Shown: piece after piece, positions 35,087 to 42,749 of the stretch
How the letters are laid out: each line of letters starts with the position of its first letter
Numbering within the stretch: position 1 is the stretch's first letter
Source: Arthrobacter sp. KBS0703
GTDB taxonomy: Bacteria; Actinomycetota; Actinomycetes; Actinomycetales; Micrococcaceae
Length of the DNA: 64,000 nt
Assembly (NCBI RefSeq): GCF_002008315.2
Contig: NZ_MVDG02000001.1
Location: forward strand, 558,001 to 622,000
Reading direction: 5' to 3'
The notes under the pieces: generated by a model
Databases searched by the model: none
Seen by the model: only the letters and a program-made list of their open reading frames with translations
Told to the model about the DNA's origin: nothing
Position numbers and translations under genes: made by a program

Positions 35087-35830
35087 ATGAAGATCAACCG
35101 CTCCGCCGCTACCAAGTCCCTGACAATCATCGCCAGTCTTTTCCTTGCCGGCTCCCTTGCCAGCTGTGACGCTGCCGCCAACGCCGGGACGAAGGTCGCG
35201 GAAGCAATCAAGAGCGCCGCCCCCAGCATCGCTGCGGAGAGCCCGGCCGCCCCCGCCGCCAACCCGGCAGAGGCAGCCAGCGCGCTGGCCCAGCTCGAAA
35301 TGATTCCGGTCAAGGGCCGCGCCCCGAAGACCGGCTACTCCCGCGAAGAATTCGGCGCCGCTTGGGCCGACGTTGACCGCAACGGCTGCGACACCCGCAA
35401 CGACATCCTCGCCCGCGACCTTGAGGGTGAGACGTTCAAGCCCGGCACCCACAACTGTGTCGTCGCCACCGGCACCCTCGCCGACAAGTACACCGGCAAG
35501 ACCATCAACTTCGTCCGCGGCACCGACACCAGCTCCGACGTCCAGATCGACCACATCATCCCGCTCAGCCTCGCGTGGCAGACCGGAGCCCAGCAGATCA
35601 GCGAAGAAAAGCGCAAACAGCTCGCCAACGATCCGCTGAACCTCATGGCCGCCGATGGCCCCGCGAACATGAGCAAGGGGGATCGGGACGCCGCCACCTG
35701 GCTCCCGCCGAACAAGGCGTTCCGCTGTGAATACGTCGCGCGACAGACTGCCGTGAAGGCCAAGTACCAGCTGTGGGTCACCCAAGCCGAGCACGACGCC
35801 ATTGCCGGCATCCTGGCCACCTGCAAGTAA
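35087..35830 (+). CDS. Secreted HNH nuclease lipoprotein (DUF1524-like)
   Basis: 247 residues. Signal peptide with lipobox L-A-S-C at about 25-28, then an Ala/Pro-rich linker. The nuclease domain has V-Q-I-D-H-I-I-P-L-S-L-A-W (catalytic His) and later N-D-P-L-N-L-M-A-A-D, the DUF1524 / GmrSD C-terminal HNH arrangement, plus K-A-F-R-C-E-Y-V. Exported and probably attached to the outer membrane face, so it would act on extracellular DNA or in competition. Its promoter element sits 8 bases upstream. Confidence 0.85.
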   Translation: MKINRSAATKSLTIIASLFLAGSLASCDAAANAGTKVAEAIKSAAPSIAAESPAAPAANPAEAASALAQLEMIPVKGRAPKTGYSREEFGAAWADVDRNGCDTRNDILARDLEGETFKPGTHNCVVATGTLADKYTGKTINFVRGTDTSSDVQIDHIIPLSLAWQTGAQQISEEKRKQLANDPLNLMAADGPANMSKGDRDAATWLPPNKAFRCEYVARQTAVKAKYQLWVTQAEHDAIAGILATCK

Positions 35831-35861
35831 TCTGCAGGGAGCAACGAATATCAGGAGACCA

Positions 35862-36752
35862 ATGAGCGACTCAGCCACCGTCCAGTTCCGTATCAGGGCT
35901 GCCAAGCCCGACGACTACGACGCCGTCCAGGCAACCGCCGAGGAGGTTCTGCCGGACCTTGCGTCGGACGAATCCCGGGACGCCTTCAGCAGCAACATCC
36001 TCAACTGGAGACGAGCGAAACGCTCGATAAAGGTCGCGGAAGTCGACGGCCAGGTCGTCGGCCACGTCTCAGTCGGTCCCTACCAGGCGGGAGGGCCTGT
36101 TTATCACAGCGCCTGCATGACCCTCCACCAGCTTGCTGTCCGCCGGGAGTTTCAGGGCAAGGGCATCGGAAACGCACTTCTGGCCGAAGCCCTGAAGACA
36201 GCCAAGGGCTTCCAGACTGGCATTGTCTTCGCGGCAGTCAACAACAGCAGCGCCTCCTTCTACGAGCAGCACGGATGGACTTTGGGGGAAACCGGCGAAG
36301 GGTTCGCCTTCATTGAGCAGGAAAAGGTTGAAGATGCGGGGGAGCGCGCAAAGGGTGACATAGTAGGCCTCCTTGACAAGGCATCGACCCCGCGCGGCGG
36401 GAAAGTGGACCTCCCTGGCGGCTTCAACCGAACGGCCTTCCTTGTCACCAACCAGAACGAGATCCGGACAGCCTTCCACTTCCCGGTAACAGCGGAGAAC
36501 CCGGAGGGTCTTCCGCTCCTGGGCGTCATCGACAAAATCTGTGCAGACACATCCGAGGTGAGTAGGCTCCCGCTGTCCGTCCTGCTCATGGTGGCCAGTG
36601 AACTCGCTAAAAGACTGGGTAAGGATCGCGCCCGAGATCTGGCCAACACCTGGGTCCAGGAGTCCAGCGAAGGCACGGATATGGCCAGGCGCCTACGGTC
36701 ACCGCGTTCTACGCCTAAAGAGATATTCGACCATCTCTTCGAGACCGTTTAG
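35862..36752 (+). CDS. GNAT acetyltransferase with extra C-terminal domain
   Basis: 296 residues. N-terminal GNAT: H-Q-L-A-V-R-R-E-F-Q-G-K-G-I-G-N-A-L-L (acetyl-CoA loop) and N-N-S-S-A-S-F-Y-E-Q-H-G-W. Residues 170-296 form an additional helical domain of unknown family. AGGAG precedes the ATG at 35862. It follows the HNH gene by 31 bases, so may be co-transcribed; a self-protection role is possible but unsupported. Confidence 0.75.
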   Translation: MSDSATVQFRIRAAKPDDYDAVQATAEEVLPDLASDESRDAFSSNILNWRRAKRSIKVAEVDGQVVGHVSVGPYQAGGPVYHSACMTLHQLAVRREFQGKGIGNALLAEALKTAKGFQTGIVFAAVNNSSASFYEQHGWTLGETGEGFAFIEQEKVEDAGERAKGDIVGLLDKASTPRGGKVDLPGGFNRTAFLVTNQNEIRTAFHFPVTAENPEGLPLLGVIDKICADTSEVSRLPLSVLLMVASELAKRLGKDRARDLANTWVQESSEGTDMARRLRSPRSTPKEIFDHLFETV

Positions 36753-36763
36753 GGCTTCTACCT

Positions 36764-36793
36764 GACCCCCGCACCGATCTTCGGTGCGGGGTC
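36764..36793 (+). terminator. Rho-independent terminator
   Basis: GACCCCCGCACCGA / TCGGTGCGGGGTC stem followed by TTT, directly after the GNAT gene. Confidence 0.8.
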
Positions 36794-36895
36794 TTTGCCG
36801 TCCGGTCACCAGCCGGACACTGATTGTCAGACCCCGCCCGTAACATCTGCTCCGACTGGGACCCCAACAGTCGCGGGCGGTGGAAAGGGTACGAA

Positions 36896-37372
36896 ATGAG
36901 CGAGTACGGCCATCCTGAGGCAACCATTCCGCCGCCGGCTTTCCCCCTCCCGGCCGCCATGCCAGCGGCACCGTCACAGCTCCCGGCGCAGGCTTCAAAG
37001 GCGAAGTCGGCGTTGCGGATTTCCGCCGGCGTGGTCTCCATCGCCGTCGGGTTCTGGGGTGGCAGCGCCGCCCTGGCCCTGCACTCGATGAGCTCCATGC
37101 TCGGTCCGCGGTTCGCCTGGCTGGGCTTCCTGCTCGGCTTCGCAGCGCTCTGCACCGTCACCACAGGCTTCGCCGAAATCATCCGGCACCGTCTGAAAGA
37201 CCTGCGCGTGCCCGCCCTGTCGATCGCGTTCGCCTCCGTCAACGTCCTTGGCTACGTGGCCGTGTTCATCGCCTTCCCGATCGTCACCCCCATGCTCGGC
37301 GGACTCGTCGCCTCCGCGCTGGGCATCGTCCTGATCGCCTTGACGATGGTCTTCGACGCCTGGCCGGACTAA
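36896..37372 (+). CDS. Membrane protein with LRISAGVV motif (copy 1)
   Basis: 158 residues. Pro/Ala-rich N terminus, then K-S-A-L-R-I-S-A-G-V-V leading into the first of about four membrane helices. A similar protein with P-L-R-I-S-A-G-V-V sits at 62.1 kb. Unknown function; the pair links the two plasmid-like regions. SD GGAAAGGG upstream. Confidence 0.65.
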   Translation: MSEYGHPEATIPPPAFPLPAAMPAAPSQLPAQASKAKSALRISAGVVSIAVGFWGGSAALALHSMSSMLGPRFAWLGFLLGFAALCTVTTGFAEIIRHRLKDLRVPALSIAFASVNVLGYVAVFIAFPIVTPMLGGLVASALGIVLIALTMVFDAWPD

Positions 37373-37456
37373 GCCCCCTGAGCACCCCCCGGCTTGGGAT
37401 AAACCCTGACCTACGCATGAGAACCAGTAAGCAGTATCGATCGACCGGAGGCACAA

Positions 37457-39025
37457 GTGTTTTTCCTACCCAGCACTGATCGGACAGGCCAGGACGAACT
37501 GATCCTGTCGGCCAGTGACATCGTCGCCGGCTCGACATGCGAATTCGCTGCCGTCCGCAAACTGGACGTGCTCCTGAACCGGCTCCCCGCGTTGCCGGTC
37601 GAACATGACGCGATGGCCGAACTCACCGCAGCACTCGGGGACAAGCACGAAGCAAAGGTGCTGGGACTGCTCCGGGAAGAATTTGGTCCTACCCGTGTCT
37701 ACGAGGTCGGGCCGCCGCGCACCTTCGACCGCGCCGGCCTGGAAGCCCGGCACCGGGGAACGATCCAGGCCCTCCGCGATGGCTTCGACGTCATCTTCCA
37801 GGGCTCCTTCTTCGCCGACGGTTTCCACGGCCGCGCCGACTTCCTGATCCTGCAGGAGGACGGCACCTACGCCGTGTTCGACACCAAGCTGGCCCGCAGC
37901 GCCAAAGCCGAAGCCCTGCTCCAGCTCGCGGCGTACGCCGACCAGCTCCGCAGCGCCGGCGTCCCGGTGCACCGTGACGGCCACCTGATCCTGGGCACCA
38001 ACGAAACCACCAGCCACCCGCTGCCGGAAAGCGTCCCGCTGTTCTACGCGGCCCGGGACCGGCTCCGCGCCGTCCTGGAAGCGCACCGACTGGGCTCCCT
38101 GCCGTCCGCGTGGGGTGACCCGCGCTGGCTGGCATGCCTGAAATGCCCCGACTGCAAGGCCGAGATGGAGGCCGCCGATGACCTGATGCTGGTGCGACGG
38201 ATGAACAAGTCACGCCGGGCCAAGCTCATCGAGGCCGGCATCAGGACGAAGGCCATGTTCGCCGCGGCCGACCTTCCCGACGTCGGTATCAAGATGGACC
38301 CGCTGTGGTTCGAGCTGCAGGACCAGGCGCGGCTGCAGTGCGGCCTGGGGGAGATCGACGGAACCATCAACGGCGTCTCCTACAAGGTCCTGCCCAACCC
38401 GGCCGTCATCGCCATGCCCAAGCCGAGCGCCGGCGACATCTTCTTCGACTTCGAAGGGGACCCGCTCTGGCAGGACCCGGCGACAGGGGAGTGGGGCATC
38501 GAGTACCTGTTCGGACTCGTCGAGCACACCGCCGACGGGCACGACTTCATCGCCTTCACCGCGCACAGCCTGGAAGAGGAACGCCAGGCACTCATCGACT
38601 TCATGGATCACGTCGCCGAACGCCGCGCGGCCTACCCGGACCTGCGCATCTTCCACTATGCCCAGTACGAGGTCAGCGCCCTACGGAAGCTGGCCCGCCG
38701 GCACGGGGTCATGGTCGATGAGGTGGAGGAGCTCGTCGAAACCGGCGTGATGTTCGACCTGTACGAAACCGTGAAGGGCTCCGTGCGGATCTCTGACCGG
38801 TCCTTCAGCATCAAGAAACTGGAGCCGCTGTACATGCCGGCCGGCCGGATCGGGGTCACCAACGCGGTGGACTCCATGGTCCAGTACAGCGTTTACCGCG
38901 ACGCCGTCGATTCCGGTCAGGAGCAGGCTGCCAAGAGCATTTTTGCCGCCATCAGGGACTATAACGAGTACGACTGCTTGTCCACGTGGAAGCTACGGGA
39001 CTGGCTGCTGAACCTAACCCGGTAG
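37457..39025 (+). CDS. RecB-like / RNase H-like nuclease (TM0106 type), helicase part absent
   Basis: 522 residues. N-terminal RecB-like nuclease: G-R-A-D-F-L-I...V-F-D-T-K-L-A-R-S...L-Q-L-A-A-Y-A. A Cys pair C-L-K-C-P-D-C follows. The C-terminal RNase H-like exonuclease contains D-I-F-F-D-F-E-G-D-P and ends Y-N-E-Y-D-C-L-S-T-W-K-L-R-D-W-L. Chromosomal relatives usually continue for some 600 residues with a superfamily 1 helicase; here the gene stops cleanly. Possibly a stand-alone form using a helicase in trans. Confidence 0.75.
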   Translation: MFFLPSTDRTGQDELILSASDIVAGSTCEFAAVRKLDVLLNRLPALPVEHDAMAELTAALGDKHEAKVLGLLREEFGPTRVYEVGPPRTFDRAGLEARHRGTIQALRDGFDVIFQGSFFADGFHGRADFLILQEDGTYAVFDTKLARSAKAEALLQLAAYADQLRSAGVPVHRDGHLILGTNETTSHPLPESVPLFYAARDRLRAVLEAHRLGSLPSAWGDPRWLACLKCPDCKAEMEAADDLMLVRRMNKSRRAKLIEAGIRTKAMFAAADLPDVGIKMDPLWFELQDQARLQCGLGEIDGTINGVSYKVLPNPAVIAMPKPSAGDIFFDFEGDPLWQDPATGEWGIEYLFGLVEHTADGHDFIAFTAHSLEEERQALIDFMDHVAERRAAYPDLRIFHYAQYEVSALRKLARRHGVMVDEVEELVETGVMFDLYETVKGSVRISDRSFSIKKLEPLYMPAGRIGVTNAVDSMVQYSVYRDAVDSGQEQAAKSIFAAIRDYNEYDCLSTWKLRDWLLNLTR

Positions 39026-39156
39026 TGCCGCGGCGGCCCGCCGTCTGTTGTTCCCTTGCCCCTGCGTTGTTGTTACGGTGACCGGGACACGCCCGCTAGC
39101 GGTTACCCTGTGAGTCTGTGACAACGGGACCCCGCGATCCTGTGACTCTGTCCCCG

Positions 39157-39191
39157 AAGCCGCGCCCCGTACCTATCCGGTGGCGCGGCTT
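39157..39191 (+). terminator. Terminator overlapping the next promoter
   Basis: AAGCCGCGCC / GGCGCGGCTT with a 15-nt loop, then TTGTCTT. The 3' arm contains the GGCGCG half of the downstream promoter-like element. Confidence 0.65.
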
Positions 39192-39211
39192 TGTCTTGCC
39201 GCCGCACACAT
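39182..39211 (+). promoter_or_regulatory. Element-type promoter
   Basis: GGCGCG, 14 bases, CCGCACACAT, ending 7 bases before the ATG at 39219 of the putative antitoxin. Confidence 0.55.
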
Positions 39212-39218
39212 CAGCAGG

Positions 39219-39316
39219 ATGAACCAGAACAGCGACAGCGGCGCGACCCAGGCCGAGCGCAAAGACAATCTTGAGGCCACGACGCCGAACTGCTGCAGCG
39301 TCTGGAGGACGCGTGA
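39219..39316 (+). pseudogene. Very short antitoxin-like gene upstream of Doc (frameshifted)
   Basis: ATG at 39219 reads M-N-Q-N-S-D-S-G-A-T-Q-A-E-R-K-D-N-L-E. The other frame ends D-A-E-L-L-Q-R-L-E-D-A and stops at TGA, overlapping the GTG of the toxin gene (GTGA). A one-base change between would make a peptide of about 32 residues, far shorter than known Phd antitoxins. Antitoxin identity is inferred from position only. Confidence 0.4.
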
Positions 39317-39686
39317 CTGCGCACCTGTCTGTCGAGGAGGCCAAGCACTTCCTCGGCCGCTACGGATTCTTCGTCCGGGACGAGGGACTGCTCGCCTCCG
39401 CTGTCGCCCGCCCGCCACCACCTTCATGGGCCACGACGTATACGAATCCCTGGAGCTCAAAGCTGCTGTGCTGCTCGAGTCAGCCGCCCGGAACCATCCT
39501 CTGGTGGACGGCAACAAGCGGACTTCCTGGACGCTGATGGTGCTCTTCCTGTGGCTGAACGGGTACCGGCATGACTTCGGCACGGATTCGGCCTTCGACC
39601 TGGTCGTTGGCGTCGCTGAGGGGCGCCTGTCCCTAGAGGAGTCCAGCGCCCGCATCGGAGCCCGTATGGTGCGCCGGGAGGGCTAA
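39313..39686 (+). CDS. Doc/Fic family toxin (apparent frameshift)
   Basis: About 124 residues. Starts GTG: V-T-A-H-L-S-V-E-E-A-K-H-F-L-G-R-Y-G-F-F-V-R-D. A base is missing near 39,408-39,413 (A-R-P then A-T-T-F-M-G). The Fic-type catalytic loop reads H-P-L-V-D-G-N-K-R-T-S-W, as in death-on-curing toxins that phosphorylate EF-Tu. Ends E-S-S-A-R-I-G-A-R-M-V. Would function in plasmid maintenance if intact. Confidence 0.8.
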
Positions 39687-39690
39687 GGGG

Positions 39691-40503
39691 CTAGTGAGGG
39701 ACCCGGCGTAGATCCCACAGCCGCCAGGCCTCGCTGGTCATCATGGTTGCTGCACCGACCGCCCTCACCAGCTCGTCGATGGTGGTGGTGAAGCTATGGG
39801 GTTCCCCGTTGGCGGTCTTCGCTTTCTCGGTCTTGCGCACCGCCAGTGGCCAGGCCCGGCCATGTGCGGCGGCGCTCGCAACACGCCATTCGTAGGCGAG
39901 GGCGAACCGCATCCAGTGGTCATCGGGGGAGCCGCCGGCGGTCAAGTGCGCCGCGGCCTCCTGCATCATCGTCGTGGCTGTTGCATCAATCTTCGGCAAG
40001 CTTTTTCGAAGGTCCCGTATGCGAGAGACTTCAGCCGTGAGCCCGTCGGTCAGGCCGTTCATCTCATCCATGAACTCCTTGCTGAAGTTCGCGTTGGCAT
40101 ACGCGTCATTGGTGTAATCACGCAGGAAGGTCCGGTGCTGTGACCGCTCGTCCTCCGCTATCGCAAGCGCCCGGGCCCGCCGGGTCACCCGGTTACCGCT
40201 CAGCACCCACACTGCTTGGGAGGCTCCCAGCAGGGCGGCACGGGTCGGTGTGAAGAGCGACGTGGGGCGCATGTTCAGCTCGTCCCGTGCCAGGTCGGCC
40301 ATAAGGCCCAAGTGATCAACTGCGGAGAGCAGGCCGGACCACGCTGCCGTCCGGACCGGGGCAGTAACGAGCCCTTTGTCGTCACCGGCCAGGGAACTGC
40401 CGGGGGTCACCGGATCCGGAGCTGCCAGCCGCTTTTCCCAGCTCCGGGCGGCGTCGAGACACCGGTCCAGTCTGCCCAGCCACAGCGATTCGCTTTCATC
40501 CAT
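39691..40503 (-). CDS. Hypothetical helical protein
   Basis: 270 residues, largely helical, Trp- and Ala-rich, without signal peptide. Segments T-R-A-A-L-L-G-A-S-Q-A-V-W-V-L-S-G and A-Y-E-W-R-V-A-S-A-A-A-H-G-R. No known family recognised. Convergent with the Doc gene with 4 bases between. Confidence 0.6.
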   Translation of the reverse strand: MDESESLWLGRLDRCLDAARSWEKRLAAPDPVTPGSSLAGDDKGLVTAPVRTAAWSGLLSAVDHLGLMADLARDELNMRPTSLFTPTRAALLGASQAVWVLSGNRVTRRARALAIAEDERSQHRTFLRDYTNDAYANANFSKEFMDEMNGLTDGLTAEVSRIRDLRKSLPKIDATATTMMQEAAAHLTAGGSPDDHWMRFALAYEWRVASAAAHGRAWPLAVRKTEKAKTANGEPHSFTTTIDELVRAVGAATMMTSEAWRLWDLRRVPH

Positions 40504-40610
40504 CCCCTGAACCTACAACGCCGGGCCGGAGGCGAACCGACAGGGACGGCGCGCTCCTCTGCGCATGTTCCCTGGTAGAGGCACCGCCCGGTGAACCGAG
40601 GAACGCCCGT

Positions 40611-41030
40611 TCAGCCGGAGATGAGGCCCATGACGCGCTGAACCTTCGGGTCGTGAGTGAGTCGTTCACGGTGCGTGTCCGAGAGGTCCCATGCCGCCAG
40701 AGCTGCGGCGCGCACCAGCGGGTGGGGGTCTTCGGCGGCCCTGTCGCCCGTGCCCGCGTACCCGGTGTTCGCTGCCGCGAGGCGCACGGCCGGCGGCTGG
40801 TCGGCCTCGGCGAGGCGCTCCAGGACGTCATCCGGGACACGGATGCTGGAGGTCACCTCCGCGCGGACTAGCGGGTCGCTGCTTTCGGACAGTGCACGGA
40901 GCTGGTCGACGTCGGCGTCGCCTACGGATGGAAAGTCCGCGTTCGTGATGCTGAGGTCTGGCTCCATGTGGGCCGAAGCGGCGAACTGGCCGCCGCCTCG
41001 GACTCCTTTGGGTACTCGGTTCGTGGGCAC
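40611..41030 (-). CDS. GGQFA-tagged HEAT-like repeat protein
   Basis: 139 residues from GTG at 41030, six bases after AGGAGG. N-terminal tag T-N-R-V-P-K-G-V...G-G-Q-F-A-A-S-A-H-M-E-P. Then HEAT-like helical repeats: D-P-L-V-R-A-E-V-T-S-S-I, P-P-A-V-R-L-A-A-A-N, H-P-L-V-R-A-A-A-L-A-A-W. Lies 10 bases after the sigma-like gene and shares its N-terminal tag, so they are likely co-expressed and may interact. Confidence 0.7.
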   Translation of the reverse strand: MPTNRVPKGVRGGGQFAASAHMEPDLSITNADFPSVGDADVDQLRALSESSDPLVRAEVTSSIRVPDDVLERLAEADQPPAVRLAAANTGYAGTGDRAAEDPHPLVRAAALAAWDLSDTHRERLTHDPKVQRVMGLISG

Positions 41031-41040
41031 TTCATGCCTC

Positions 41041-42077
41041 CTAGGCGGTCTTGCTGTGCTTGTTGTTGGCGATGGCCATGGCGGACTCCCACATGGTCTG
41101 GGCGACGCCTTCACCGCGGGCTTCGAAGCCTTCGAGCATCGTGACGACGCTCTCCTGGTCCTCGAATCCCAGCTCGCCGAACGGGGCGAACAGCGCATCG
41201 GTGGCCTCTGTTGCTTCGCCGTTGGTGGACCAATCGCGCAGGCGCCCATGATGCCGCCCTCGAGGTTATTGATGACTCCGCGGTGCCTGGTGACCTGGCG
41301 CTGGGACAGGCTGCCCGGGTTGGACATCGGCACCTGGGTGCCCTCGGCGATGGCGTTCCAGGCCAGGCGCTTCATTTCGGCCTTGTGGGCGGCGCCGGTT
41401 TCCTCCATGGCGTTGTGTGCACGGTCCATGTAGGAGCCGGGCTCGATGTAGTGGCCGCTCTGTTCGGGGTTCACGAGGGTCGCTCCAAGGGTCGACTCCA
41501 CGCCACCATCTGCTCCGTGCGGGGCGTCGAGGGAACGGTCAAAGGTGCGGGCGATCCGGAAGTCCTTGGAGGGCTTGTGGCGCGGATCGTGCCACTCGTC
41601 GAGAACCTTCTGGGCCAGCTCGTCCTTTTCACGCTGCGTCATCGGGCGTCCGCTCTTGGCCTCGGTCGCTTCCCGCTGAGCTTCAAAGATGCGGTACGCC
41701 TTGCGGTCTTCGGCGCGGAAGACGTTCTCGGTGGAGCGCACCGTGACGTTGGCGGCCGTAGAGGTCACCATCTGCTTGAAGTCGGTGATCTTGCGGCCCT
41801 TGTCCAGCGCCTCGAGGGTGCGGAGGATCGTCTCCTGGGCGATGTCGTCCCTGTCGACGATGACCGACTTGTCCTGCTGGTTGTAGCGTCGCTGCCAGTG
41901 CGCAGCGGAGGTGTAGGCGATGTCGACGAAGTCTTCAGTGTTGGTGAACTCTTCCAGGCGCTGTGCGGCGAGGCTCAACGTGGGCTCGGCATGCGCGGTC
42001 GCTGCGAACTGGCCGCCCGTGGGGATGCCTTTCGGGACGCGGTTCATGCCGGTTGAGGATGCGGTGTCGTTGCTCAT
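41041..42077 (-). CDS. Sigma-70-like protein with GGQFA tag (apparent frameshift)
   Basis: About 345 residues. Tag at residues 11-31: M-N-R-V-P-K-G-I-P-T-G-G-Q-F-A-A, then H-A-E-P-T-L. A region-2-like segment is D-R-D-D-I-A-Q-E-T-I-L-R-T-L-E-A-L, followed by M-V-T-S-T-A-A-N-V-T-V-R-S-T-E-N. A later L-S-Q-R-Q-V-T-R-H-R-G-V-I-N-N-L could be a helix-turn-helix. A base seems missing at about 41,236-41,243; the other frame continues D-W-S-T-N-G-E-A-T-E-A-T-D to a TAG at 41041. It carries the repeated promoter-like element 7 bases upstream. Sigma identity is a moderate inference. Confidence 0.55.
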
Positions 42078-42084
42078 GCCTGGT

Positions 42085-42114
42085 GTGTGTGCGGCAATTT
42101 CGCAAAACGCGCAG
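42085..42114 (-). promoter_or_regulatory. Element-type promoter of the sigma-like gene
   Basis: Minus strand CTGCGC (poor upstream block), 14 bases, CCGCACACAC, ending 7 bases before ATG 42077. Possible autoregulation. Confidence 0.5.
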
Positions 42115-42207
42115 GTTTTTGGAAAAAATGTCCGGAATCGCTTTTCCGGGCCGTGGATCAGCAGCGCTCCAGGATCCGGTTTGCCGCCGCGCGGGCCTTT
42201 GCCGGGA

Positions 42208-42546
42208 CTACTGTGCCGTCGCGATCAGCGGTGGCGATGAGGGTGGCCGTGTATTCGCAGAGTTCCCCTGTGCCATCTCAGGCCAGTCCGCCGGGCGCAG
42301 CAGAACATCGTTGACATCAGGGGCCGAGGAACGGCCGGGCAGGGCTCCGGTGGTGATCCGTGCCAGCTCACGATCGGCTGCAGCCCTCCCCTCGGGGGTC
42401 TGGAAGCGGGCCGCTTCGTAGGCTTCACGGTCCTCAGCGGTGATGACGGTTCCGGTGGGATTGACGCCGTCTGAGCAGCCGGTCGCCAAGGCGAGAAGAG
42501 CGCCTGCTGCGGCTGCTGTGGCAAGGGTCTTTCTGACGGTGCTCAT
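42208..42546 (-). CDS. Small secreted lipoprotein
   Basis: 112 residues. Signal peptide with lipobox L-A-T-G-C-S at about 21-26, then a short acidic, Arg/Ala-rich domain (T-A-E-D-R-E-A-Y-E-A-A-R-F). No known domain. ATG at 42546 placed by the 7-base distance from the CCGCACACAT element. Lies next to the DUF2637 gene, divergently, so may belong to transfer or entry exclusion functions; this is speculation. Confidence 0.6.
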   Translation of the reverse strand: MSTVRKTLATAAAAGALLALATGCSDGVNPTGTVITAEDREAYEAARFQTPEGRAAADRELARITTGALPGRSSAPDVNDVLLRPADWPEMAQGNSANTRPPSSPPLIATAQ

Positions 42547-42553
42547 GCCGCTC

Positions 42554-42583
42554 ATGTGTGCGGAAAATGGTGCCTCCTTCACC
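42554..42583 (-). promoter_or_regulatory. Element-type promoter
   Basis: Minus strand GGTGAA, 14 bases, CCGCACACAT, 7 bases before ATG 42546. It abuts the TGGTCCA repeat array. Confidence 0.6.
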
Positions 42584-42586
42584 GGG

Positions 42587-42661
42587 TGGTCCACCCCTGG
42601 TCCAGGGTGGTCTTTTTGGTGGTCCATGCAGGTGGTCCATCAAGTGGTCCATGCTGGTCCA
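42587..42661 (+). repeat. Phased TGGTCCA iterons upstream of DUF2637 gene
   Basis: Six copies of TGGTCCA starting at 42587, 42598, 42620, 42633, 42645 and 42655. The spacings (11, 22, 13, 12, 10) are close to one helical turn or two, so they face the same side of DNA. A further pair in opposite orientations, GGTCCA (42712) and TGGACCA (42720), lies just before the gene. Confidence 0.75.
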
Positions 42662-42749
42662 TTAGCGCAGGTCAGATTGTCGGGGACCGGTCCTAGACTG
42701 GCATTTCGAGCGGTCCATGTGGACCACCGTCGAGGGAGGAAGCGGACGA

